DNA from: Dendrobium chrysotoxum
Taxonomy: Eukaryota > Streptophyta > Magnoliopsida > Asparagales > Orchidaceae
Length of the DNA stretch: 64,000 nt
Direction: 5' to 3'
Assembly (NCBI GenBank): GCA_019925795.1
Contig: CM034311.1
Span: 22,628,231-22,692,230 of the forward strand
In this document: positions 44,183-54,849 of the stretch, piece after piece
Position numbering within the stretch: position 1 is the first letter of the stretch
Layout: each line of letters starts with the position of its first letter
The notes under the pieces: model-generated
The model's input: the letters and a program-made list of their open reading frames with translations, nothing else
What the model was told of the DNA's origin: nothing
The model's database searches: none
Program-made: the position numbers and the translations under genes

Positions 44183-47100
44183 TTATGTTAACTCATAATC
44201 TGTTGATTCACTTTCATATGATGATACATTTCCACTACTATCAGATTCCCCATGACTTTCCTCTATATTTAAATCTACTTTCTCTAATTGTAACTCATTC
44301 TCATTAATTGAAATTTGTTCATGCACATCGATAAGAAGATTTTTTAAATTTAACATAAACTCTTCTTGATGTGCTGATGGTATTGAAATGGTTTTTTCAA
44401 TTATTCCCCTTGGTTTGGTCTTCATAAGTACAAGCCAATCCTATTTGCCTCGTAATCTGCTTGGATAGTTAGCATAATAGACTTGTCTTGCCTGACTAGC
44501 AATGATGAATGGGTCAAATTTTACATATCTCCTACCTCGCTTTACTTCTATTATACCGTAAATCGGATGTACTCTTGTGTCTCTATTTTGTACTGGATCA
44601 AATCATTCACAATTGAATATATACATAATATTCCCTTGACCAGGATATTCCACATCTAATATTTCTTGTAATATGCCGTAGTACTCAGAATCATCCCCTA
44701 TATGAGTGTTCCCTCTTATACATACACAAGAATTTTCTGTCTTCTTACCTTCACACCAATTTTTTTTTTGGAATTTATAGCCATTAATAAAAAATATTTG
44801 ATAACATTTAACTAATCTATTTGATCCCCAAGCTAGGATAACTAGCCCTTGATACTGCAAATCACTGTCTTTAGTGTGAACCTTTTAATGAACTAGATTA
44901 TATTATTAGCATAATTATTGCATGCTGTGCTAATTAATTAAGATAAATTATTTAAAATGAATAGTCGATAATTATACCGTATTTTAAAATCAAGTAGTGA
45001 ATTCTTTCTCCACTATCTTTTGGACTTCTCTTGGTTCTGATGTACTTAAACCATCAATGAACCTCCTACAAACTTTAAGATTTACAATAAAGTTATGAAT
45101 AATAAATATATGAACAAGCTAATTCATACTTACTCGAGATACGGATCAACTTCATCACAGTTAAGCAAGATATACATGTGACAACTCTCATCTTGTTATC
45201 GGTCAAATAACGCACGCTGCTAGCGCCTGCAGGTTCACCACTTCCACTGAATACAGATATATTTGAGGTTTACCCATATTTTGAGATGCAGTACTTCTAC
45301 CTGATTGTGACGTTATTTCAAAGTAATACGAGTAGAACTGAGTTGTCTCGTGCATTAAATATGCTTCACAGATAGAGCCTTTGGGATGTACTTTATTCTT
45401 AATGATCTTCTTAAGTTTATTTAAATATCTCTCAAAAGGATACATCCACCGATACTGAACGGGTCCACCGACTATAGTTTCATATGGTAAATGCACTGGT
45501 AGATGCTCCATAGAGTCAAAAAATACTGGAGGAAATATTTTCTCAAGTTGACACAGAATGAAAGGAATATGTTGCTCCATAAGAATCAAATTCTCTACGT
45601 TTAGTTTAGAAGAGTATAAATCTTTAAAAAAGACACATAGCTCTATCAAGGGCTTTAAAATATGATCTGGCAGATAACTAAAGGCAGTTGGTAGTAGACA
45701 TTGCATGAAGATATGACAACCATGACTTTTCAATCCAAATAATCTCCCTGATCTTATGTCAACACATCTACTTAGATTGGAAGAATATCCATCAGGTACC
45801 CGTAAGGTCTTTACCCATTCACAAATTGATCGTCTTTGCTCTAAAGTCAATGTTAAAGGAGCTTTTGGTTTGAGAAGTTTTTCACCTCCACCATTCTTTA
45901 ATTCTAATGCTTTCCTCCTACAAATCTCCTTTAAGTCCATCCTTATTTTTATATTATCTTTATATTTATCTTTGATGTTCATGACTATATTGAAAATGTT
46001 ATCAAAAATATTTTTTTCTATATGCATGACATCTAAATTATGTCTAATCAGGTTTGTTCTCCAATATGGTAATGACCAAAAAATACTTCTCTTGGTCCAA
46101 TTATGGTTGACACCATATTCTGACAATTTATACTCAGCTAAAGTTGGAGAATTCATTATTGTGGTCATGAATCTTACTCTTTCAAATATTTTTTCACTAC
46201 TTAATCTTGGAGGAGGTTGCAACATCACCATTTTATTTTTAGTAAAGGCATCCTTATTTCGCCTAAAAGGATGACTTGTATGTAAAAATATGCGATGACA
46301 ATTAAACTAAATGTTCTTTCTTCCATACTTTAAAATGAATGATTTGTATGTTCCATATAATATGGATAAGCTAACTTGTCGGAAGTATTCCAACCTGAGA
46401 GCACACCATACGCAAAAAAGTCACCAATTATCCAAAATAATGTTGCCCTCATTGTGAAATTTTATTTAGTGGAGATATCATATGTACTTACTTCCTCTTC
46501 CTATAATAAATTTGAATCATCAATTAACAGTTGTAAGAATACATCAATCTTTACTTTTAGATTATATGGCCCTGGAGTGATAAGTGTCAGAAACATATAC
46601 TGAGTAGTCATACACAACTCTGAAGGAAGATTGTAAGGGGTGAGTATCACGGGCCAACATGAGTAAGGTGAAGCAGACTAACTAAACAGAGTAAAACTAT
46701 TTACGTATAGACCTAATCATACATTTCTTGGTTCTGCCGTGAAGGTGGGATGTGTACGATCAAAGTATCTCCAAGCTTCTACTTCTGATGGATGTGTAAT
46801 AACACCTTGTGGAACATGGTTATTATATCATCTCATTTGTGCAGCATATCTCATGGATGCATATAACCATTGCAGTCTAGGAATTATTGGTAAGTAAAAT
46901 ATTCTACTGAAATGTACTTCCTTCAGCTTTCTTTTCGTTCTAGACTTTGGTTTAAATCTTGGTGCATTGCAATGACTATATGTAATCTTTGATAAATCAT
47001 CTTTAAAGTATAACATGCATCCATTGACACAACAATCTATCTTTGTGTATGTCAAACCAAGTTTAAAAACTAACTTTTTTGTCTGATATATATCTGTAGG

Positions 47101-47697
47101 AATTATATTATCTACCGGATTGGTTTTCTTAAGCAGCCCAACGAATTGATTAAAATATTCACGAGCAATATTATATTCTGCCTTGATGCTTAACATCTTC
47201 ACAGCAACGGATAACTCTGAGTGAGTGGTGTACCCCTTCCATATTGGTTGTTGGACAGTATGTAACAAATCATAAAAATTCCATGCCTCCTTATTTCGTA
47301 ACTCTTCTGTATATTATTCTGATTGTGTTCCAATTGCATCATGAACTAATTCCTCAAGATTTGATTGGATATTTTCATCCTCAGCTATATTACTACTTGT
47401 AGATGGACCACATCGAGAATCAGAATGTGGCTCGTACTCACCATGAGAAGTCCAATACCAATATTATGGCATGAACCCTCTGCGATACAGATCAACAATT
47501 ACATCATCAGGTCTTAGGTGTACTTGATTTTTATGTTTATAATATGGACATCGAAATATTCCATCTAATATGAAGCTGGGCAGTTATTTCACTGTCTGAA
47601 TGAAAATATTCACCCCATTAATGAATTCATCTGTTAATGTCTTTCTTCCTTGCGCCAATCGATTATACATCCAACTTCTTTGATTTTTAATATCCAT
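44183..47697 (-). pseudogene. Tnp2-type CACTA transposase gene, broken by many stops
   Basis: Domains in order on the minus strand: transposase-associated domain (start MDIKNQRSWMYNR at 47697); the N-terminal Cys-containing block DCCVNGCMLYF (about 47040); the Transposase_21 core with CWPVILTPYNLPSELCM (about 46650); DUF4218 (46231-45300) with NLDVMHIEKNIFDNI, LKSHGCHIFMQCLLP and GGPVQYRWMYPFERYL; a short FIDGLSTSEP exon; and DUF4216 (44860-44440) with GYKFQKKNWCEGKKTENS and YYGILQEILDVEYPG. The C-terminal acidic tail ends at 44183. Nine in-frame stops were located: 47584, 47464, 47314, 46717, 46678, 46501, 46462, 44603 and 44441 (first plus-strand base of each triplet). There are also frameshifts near 46320 and 45215. 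Tnp2 is the catalytic transposase for CACTA ends. No full protein can be made from this copy. Confidence 0.88.
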
Positions 47698-47784
47698 AAT
47701 ATAACCTATATATAATATGGAGCTATTAGATATTGTAAGTCGAGCAATAGATGTTAGATAATGTAAGTAAGGAGATGACAATAG

Positions 47785-48000
47785 TTGGCATTAATCGTCA
47801 ACATAAAATATCAATTAAAGCCCTAGAGTTATATTTAGACCTATGTGATCTCTCCAAAATCAAGTTAGATCTCTTTCATGCGGACAATCACAATCTCAGT
47901 TGACTACGATCCTTCCGACTTCCATCGCCCGTCTACTCTACTTCTAACCACAATCGCTTAATTATGTTCTTCCTATAATTATCACCGTTTTATGTGCCCT
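47785..48000. repeat. Minisatellite fragment inside the CACTA 5' region
   Basis: At about 47890-48000 the words GACTACGATCCTTCCGACTTCC and ATCGCCCG repeat in the same style as the larger array at 17745-18170. Confidence 0.6.
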
Positions 48001-49095
48001 AACCAAGTCTTTTTAGGTCTACCTCTACCTTTCTTCACATAAGCCAAATCTAATACATCTACTTTACTAACCAAGTCATTGGAAGGCTGCTGTTTTGTAT
48101 GACCAAATCATCTAGGGCAACTCTCTCTAATCTTATCTTCCAATGGAGCTACTCCAACCTTATCATGTATATGCTCATTTCGGATACTATCTCTAAGGGT
48201 AAAGCCACTCATCTACCTGAGTATCCTCATCTCTACAACACTATGAATAATAGATCCAAGATATCTAAAACATGTACTCTTATTATTATATTGAAAATTG
48301 AATAAATATAATATTAAAAATAATTTAGAAATAATAAGTCAACAACAACAACATCAAGCCTTTATCCCACTACGTGGGGTTGGCTACATGAATCATTTTT
48401 CTCCATTGTGTCATGTTATGAGTTAAATTCTCATTTAAATCTAATAAAGAAACATCATTCTAATATTTTCTAACCAAATCTTCTTATGTCTACATCTACC
48501 TTTCTTAACATAAGCCAAATCTAATACATCTACTTTACTAACCAAGTCATTGGAAGGCTGCCATTTTGTATGACCTAATCATCTAAGGAAACTCTCTCTA
48601 ATCTTATCTTCCATTAGAGCAACTACAACCTTTTGACGTATATGCTCATTCATATCCTATCTCTAAGAGTAAAGGCAGTCATCCACCTGAGCATCCTCAT
48701 CTCTGCAACACTTAACTTAATATTATGCTTCTCTTTTAATGTCTCCAAGAGTAAAGCCACTCATCCAAGATATCTAAAACATGTACTCTTATTAACGACT
48801 TGATCACCCAAATTAACAATCCCCTCACTAGGTCTAGTACTTCAACTCCCTCTCTAATCGTATCAACATGAATAATATTATCAGCAAAAAGCATATACCA
48901 AAGTACATCCTCTTGCACATGTCTAGTGTGAAAACCATTTAAAAAAAACTTACGGTGATGTCTCCGTCCGGATAGGGTCGATCGACAGCAGCGGCTAGGT
49001 TCGAGAGGCGATGGAGGCGAGCTGTGAAAGAGAATATCATCAGAAAAAAGCATACACTAAGGTACATCCTCTTGCAAATGTCAAGTGAGAAAATG
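48001..49095 (-). mobile_element. RTE retrotransposon fragments captured in the CACTA element
   Basis: Reading the minus strand, a block at about 48950-48800 encodes HVQEDVLWYMLFADNIIHVD, the reverse-transcriptase catalytic region with FADD changed to FADN. A short extra copy MLFSDDILF lies at about 49030-49053. At 48745-48342 comes the RTE C-terminal region and its TTG-repeat tail (plus strand CAACAACAACATCAAGCC). A second copy of the C-terminal region follows at about 48290-48001 and shares private variants with the first, indicating a local duplication. Between the two FADD copies lies a GC-rich piece (about 48955-49025) of unknown source. Confidence 0.65.
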
Positions 49096-49309
49096 AACAA
49101 AAAAAACTTACAGTGCAAAACAATGGCGTTCCGCCTGCTACTGAGGCGGTGAGCGTCGGTAAAGTCGGTTGAGGTCCGTTGGTTTATCGGCTGGTCTCAG
49201 CAGCGTCGAGTTTTGGCTGGGGCGACGGAGGTGAGCTGAGCGTCGTAATGTGCAAACGGCGTAATGAAATAATAATAATAAGGCAGATAGGTTTGGGCAG
49301 GAAATAGGG

Positions 49310-49630
49310 CTTCTACTGGCATTTTTTCTGGCGGACAATACACCAGTTACTATTCCATCGCATATTTCGATGGTAAATATTCATTGTGTTTAAATTAACC
49401 GGCATAATATTCGTCGGTTAGGATGTCAGAAATTACCGGCGTACAATACGCCGTAATGTGGAACATGTTCATAAATTATGACGACTATACCGTCGGATAA
49501 GACGTCGGAATATTACCGGCGTATATTATGCCGGTAAATCCGCCGTAATTTCACCGTCGCATAAAGCGTCGGTAAAAACACCGTAAGTTCCGGCGTATAT
49601 AATTCCGCCGGAAGATCCGACAGTAATCAC
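49310..49630. repeat. 5' subterminal repeat region of the CACTA element
   Basis: Recurrent ACCGGCGTATATTATGCCGG-like, CGTCGG and CCGCCGG words mirror those of the other end at 41640-42010. The GC-richer leader between about 49100 and 49270 may be the element's promoter or 5' UTR. Confidence 0.7.
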
Positions 49631-49649
49631 AGGTTTTCCTGTAGTGATC

Positions 49650-50545
49650 ATAAGGAATATGGCAACTCTATATCTCATCCCAAGTATATGGATGATTTAA
49701 TAATTTGATTTGATATGAAAGGATGTAGCTTAATAGGTGCCCCCATAAGCCCTTTCTGAAGAGGGTATGTCTATAGATTCAAAATTGTATCAAACAAATG
49801 ATATGTTCAAAGTTATATTTATCTGCTTATAGACCTGATATCATATATATTAAATGAATATGTGCCAAAATTTCTAGCAAACCCCAAGGATTATTACTTA
49901 AACCATTATTAAGAGATTCTTTATATATTTGAGTAGTACTTCAAATATAGGATTATGATATTACCAGAATACTTGTTATATACTTGTAAGATTTTCTAAT
50001 GCTGATTATGCATGACACAAAGTTGATAGGAAAATTAGTTTAGATATTTCTCAATTCTTATGGCTGTCTTTATTATCATAATCTAGTATGGAGTAAAACT
50101 TTGTTACACTAAGGTATAAGTTGAGTATATTGCTCTAGGTTGCTGTATCACACATATTCATTGACTTAAAAGACAATCAGAAGATTAGGAACTAACATTA
50201 AATCAAATCTTTATTATATGTGATACATTTAGCATTTTAAATTTGTCCAAAAATATTATTCTACATTCACGAACTAAACACATTGGGATTACATATCACT
50301 TAATTATAGATCATGTGACTCAATGTGTTGTTACTATTGAATTTGTCAGAACTAACCATCAGCTCATTAATATATTCACAAAACCCTTATCTGAGGATCA
50401 TTTTTGCAGACTTAGAAGACATTTGGATATTTTTGATCCATCATTATGGTCTGAAATGGTTCAATCTTGTCATAATATAAGTCACATATTGATATTATGT
50501 TCATTTGACATCTTCAAGTACTTAAAAATTGAAGAAAATTAATTT
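49650..50545 (+). pseudogene. Ty1/copia pol relic, right part (RT end and RNase H)
   Basis: Just after the CACTA the frame continues HPKYMDDLI*FDMKGC and LIGAPISP, the copia stretch that follows FFLGLQV. Then YLSAYRPDIIY appears in place of LTASRPDI. RNase H ends with NLSKNIILHSRTKHIGITYH, VEFVRTNHQL-like and INIFTKPLSEDHFCRLRRHL at 50220-50440, matching the C-terminus of copia polyproteins. Several stops and frameshifts show decay. Confidence 0.8.
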
Positions 50546-51640
50546 TAAGAGGCTTCATGGACAACTTCTAAGGTTAGCTAGCCCTTGTTAACTTCATGGC
50601 TACTAATAAAAGTTTTAGGGTATCAATTAACCTATAAAATAATAATTTTTATATTTTCTTTGATATATGAACTAACATGCTTACTCCACCTTAAACCAAA
50701 ATCATTCCAAGGAATGCTAGGTCATTCCCATTGTATTATTGTGTTAGAGAGCTCTTTGTTGCCACTCATGTGTTCTTAAAATTGCAAAATCCTTTGTATA
50801 ACATATTAATAATTTGAGTTTAAGCCTTGTGATCAAATTTATCCAATGTTCAAAAATTTTGATATCAAATTTAATTAATTTCATATATAACACTATATGT
50901 GTCCATTTACTCGCACGAATTTTCATTATTTGTCTCTTCGTGAGAAGTTTCAGCCATCTAGTCGTATCACACTTGCATTCAAATTTGTAAAACTGTAAAA
51001 CTGTTTGACAATGTAATCTAGGATTTAAGGGGATTGACTCATTTAAAAATTAAATTTAATGTGTTCTGAATTTAATTTATGTGTCAAATATGAGTAACTA
51101 ATTAATTTCAATTTTAATTAGTGTCAATAAATTATAATGATAAATAAGATAATTAGAAGTTTGCTTGATTATCAAATAATTTAATTACTAATTATAGTAT
51201 TAATTATCAAACTATTTATTTAGATATTAATTCAATAAGTATTTGATATCTAATTATATCTATAATTATCTAATTAATTAGTCAATTATTTTTTGAAATA
51301 ACTAATTCTGTAACTAGTACTTTTACTAGTGATTTTATTATTTATTTAAAATTTATTTAATTAGTTTTAATTATTAATAATACTATTAACTTAAAATATT
51401 CTACTACTAACTAATTAATTAATTATTTTATTTCAAATTCTAAACCCTAAGCTAATTATATTCATTTTTAATAACAAATTATACAACTAATTATTTAGTT
51501 AAGCTTAATTAGATTACTTAATTAGATTTCTAATTATACTATTAATTAATTAATTATTAATATATTAAAGGCCATCTAGGAGTTGCTAATTATACTATAA
51601 TTATGCTAAATTAGATTAATTAGTAATATAGATGGAGGCT
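50546..51640. other. AT-rich sequence after the copia relic, nothing further recognised
   Basis: It may include the 3' end of the copia element, but I could not find an LTR. From 51.1 to 51.6 kb the sequence is dominated by TTAATTAATTA words. Confidence 0.4.
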
Positions 51641-51818
51641 CTCTAGGGTTTGCTTTTGATCATCTCCATTTCCTAGTTCCTGTTACATTTCCTCGTCGCC
51701 ATTCGTTGCTGCTTCGCTCTTGCGTGCTTCGCGTTAATTAGTGTGTTGAAAGAGTCGCTGAAGAAGCTTTTTCCCCTCCAGACCGAAAGTCACGACGGGA
51801 GCTCGCTTGCTGCGAAGG
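51640..51818 (+). other. Possible 5' leader exon ending at a splice donor
   Basis: GC rises abruptly, with the plant-leader-like phrase CTCTAGGGTTTGC near 51641, and the segment ends AAG^GTAACC at about 51818. One frame at the end reads VLKESLKKLFPLQTESHDGS followed by SLAAK, but no ATG opens it, and no downstream exon was recognised. It may be a leader of an unidentified or non-coding transcript, or a gene fragment. Confidence 0.25.
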
Positions 51819-51837
51819 TAACCATCTTTCTCCACGA

Positions 51838-52020
51838 CAAGGACGCCAAGCGTGTCGTAAATCCCGTAAATCCGCCGAACTAGGGGATTTAGTAAATCCA
51901 GGATTCACGGCGAAAAAACGCAAAATCCGGATTTTTTCGCCGGATGCGGATTTATAGCGGCAATTTTTTCCGTTTGGCAGCTTTTAGCGTAAATCCTACT
52001 TAAAACTCGCTACAAACAGC
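51838..52020. repeat. GTAAATCC-rich, TE-like insertion
   Basis: GTAAATCC appears four times and GGATTT three times in 180 bp, with TTTTTTCGCCGG and CGGCGAAAAAA as an inverted pair in the middle. The composition differs from both flanks, suggesting a small unidentified transposable element. No target duplication was found. Confidence 0.35.
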
Positions 52021-54725
52021 CAAGGTTGAGCAGAGTTTGAGATTATGAAATGCTTTGATTCTGTTGACAGAAACTTGCTTTTAGGCGTCAAAATTGATCT
52101 TTTATATTCTTGATTGCATCTCTTTCTAAAAGCAAGGTGGCAGTTATGCATATATTATTGCTAAGAGGGTTAAATGGATTAAACTGTTTGGTAGGGTGGA
52201 TTGTTCCTACTATATAAATGCTTCCTTTAATGAAGCCCCTTCTTTATCACGAATTGATCAATTTTCTTGCTGATTTATTCGTATCTTGAAGCTTTAATGC
52301 TAGAATCTTCCTTCTTTCCTGAAGTTCAGTGCTCAATGTTTCCATCGTATATGTTTATGTTTAACTTGAATTGTTGAAGAATAGATCAGAGGTTTCTATC
52401 ATTTGAGTACCCTAATCTCCCGTGCTTGATATGTGCCTCTTGAGTTAACCTCAACTTGTAAATTTTGTTCTGAATGTTGCATATGTTTGTTTATGCTCCC
52501 TTGTGAGATTGATGTCTCTTATTTTTTTTGATAACATTTGATCTAAAAATTTAATTATGTTCATTATATATATATAAAACAAAACTTGACATGGCTTGTA
52601 CTATCTCCATTTTGTTTAACATGAAATGAAGAGGATTGTGAGCAAGATGTGAATTTTCTTTAGCTTATAGATGTACTTTTTGTTCTGGATATCATGGTGA
52701 GGGTTATGCTCAGTTTGCTCTTTGCGTACCTTGTTATTGGCTTGTGCTTTAGGTACATTGCTCTGCATTTTCCTTTTTTTCTTAAGTTCATATACTCTAC
52801 TTCAGATCTTTTACTTTATAATGCCAAAACACTACTTGTACTGCTCGTTTTATATGTTCTACAGAATTTATTGTCTCCATGAAGCTTACTTATCCTTGAA
52901 TGAAGTGCACAAATTGATTTGCACTACAAAGCAATAAATTTTCTTCGTTCTTTATTCTTCACAATTTTGGATCAATGGCTCTATGTTGTTGAACTTTGCA
53001 TCTGTTTTAGAAATATTGTCATTTCCCTCAGATTTAAGAACTATTGTGTTATTTGAAGTAATCTATGTATGATTGAGGATCCCTGAAAATTGTAATACTC
53101 TTAGAAGTGTAGTGATGCTTTGGGTGGGAAAGCACCAATTTTTGAAACTAATGCATTTATTAAAATGCCAAATACATTGTTGAGATTTATGAAAATCTAA
53201 TACTAAAGATATACATGTTAAGGGTTTAGAATTATGTTAAACTACTTGGGAGTTTCATTTTTATTCAGTTTAACATGCAATTTTTAGGGAAAAAAAAATA
53301 GTAGTAGTGTTTATGCCCTGCATTTCAATGCAAAAGTTCTGACAATCAACTTGTCATAATGTTCTAAAAAAAGTGGATATACATTTAATTTTATTTCTAG
53401 AAGACAAATTGATTTTTTCCTTTTCTTGCCATCATATATCAAGAGAAGAAGTCATTTGCTAAGTGTAGGATGTATCTGCTTACTATTTATTTGATTTATG
53501 TTTACTACACCCCAACTAGTAAGCAGTGGAAACCGAACATTTATCAAGGTTAACATATCAATTATCTCTCATCTTAACAAGTAATAAAGATTCTAACTGT
53601 CATTAATCAAATACCTATGTGATCTCTAAGCCATCTGATGATTCCTTGGTAGATACAATATGACCATACTTTGGCCAAATGCTGCAACTCTTTTTTAACG
53701 TCATGATAATTGTCTTCAGTAGTGTTGCATTTGAAAATGCAACCGAAGCATTTCCAAAATGCTTTTCATGTCTTAATTCCTAGATTTGAACTTGAGGTAG
53801 ATATGCATTTTTGGTAGGGTACTTATAGGGCTGGTAGCAAGTTGGGTCAACTGAAAGTCTGAAACTCTAAACCGGTTCTTGGATTAAACTCGTTTCGAAA
53901 ACAGTTATAATTCAAGTTGATTTAAGTTTAAAATAAAATCACCCAAAAAGAATTAAAGCAAAATTAAGATATAGTCATTGATGCATATTAAAAAAGATAA
54001 AATGACCCAGCGAAATGGATGAACCCCAAAGCAAATTAGACGTTAGTTCCAAGTACTACATCTATATTATAGAAATTTAGATCTATAAAGTATGCAGCCC
54101 ATATAATGTGACTACAAAAGCACTCCATATCAAAGAGAAGTCTTCTGCTAGTTTGGTTAGGAAAGCAACATCCTCACAAATCACAAGCCATGAAATATAG
54201 GATGCTTGAACTGCATAGTATTGCAAGCAGGTACTATCACAAACATGTAGCTGCTTCACTGTATAAAGTTACTGGACCATATTTCCTTTAGTAATTAATG
54301 TGCTTTAGCTTTTAATTTAGTTTGTGATTATTGAACATCAGTCATTTTGTTCATGATTATGAGCTCTCAATCAGATAGTCAATTTTTTTCTTGATTCATA
54401 ATAATATTTCTGACAAACATGGACATCATTATAACATTTTTATCATGAGCTGATCACATAGTTACTAGAATTATATATAAACATTTGCTACTTGTCAAAA
54501 GAAAGTTAACAAGCCTATGAAGCTCTAGAAATCTATCTGTGATGTCAATAAAACCATTCAATGTACCTTCATACGTCATCCAATTCTGCAGAAAGGTCAC
54601 AAATGGATCAGCAAAGAGCTAGGAGATGCCTGGCATAGATAATGAAAAGAAAAAAAAAAAAGAAGATAAATTTTATTTGAATGGCAAACTCGATGTTTTT
54701 TTTTTGGCATTCGTGCTATGTTAAA
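52021..54725. other. AT-rich sequence, nothing recognised
   Basis: It could be intron if the possible leader exon at 51.7 kb is real. Open frames at 52.7-52.9 kb are hydrophobic but start mid-sequence and match nothing. Confidence 0.35.
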
Positions 54726-54728
54726 TTG

Positions 54729-54841
54729 ATATGAGAGCAGTTTGTGATAGCAGAGTTTTGGAGGGACAGGGATTGTCACTGCAGTCATTTGATATGTGAG
54801 CACTTTGTGAGAGCAGGATATTGGAGGTACAGGGATTATCA
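54729..54841. repeat. 63-bp-spaced tandem duplication
   Basis: TATGAGAGCAGTTTGTGATA...GGACAGGGATTGTCAC at 54729 recurs at 54792 as TATGTGAGCACTTTGTGAGA...GTACAGGGATTATCA. About four fifths of positions agree by eye. Confidence 0.65.
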
Positions 54842-54849
54842 TGTATTCA

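Larger units (their letters stand above)
41615..49646 (-). mobile_element. Complete-ended CACTA (En/Spm) DNA transposon, 8032 bp
   Basis: Both ends are present: CACTACAGGAAAACC at 41615-41629 and its exact reverse complement at 49632-49646, a perfect 15-bp terminal inverted repeat. ATC flanks both sides. Subterminal regions of 300-400 bp carry repeated short words. Inside, on the minus strand, are a Tnp2-type transposase gene (broken) and a second Transposase_24-type gene. The 5' side (47.8-49.3 kb) also holds a minisatellite and RTE fragments. The element sits in the reverse-transcriptase region of a copia relic. It can no longer supply its own transposase but the ends look mobilisable in principle by a related active copy. 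Confidence 0.95.

Noticed and set aside
45756..46274. Long plus-strand open frame of 172 codons
   Set aside because: It is antisense to the well-supported DUF4218 region of Tnp2.
51738..51923. Minus-strand frame over the possible leader exon
   Set aside because: It crosses the boundary into the GTAAATCC-rich block and matches nothing.
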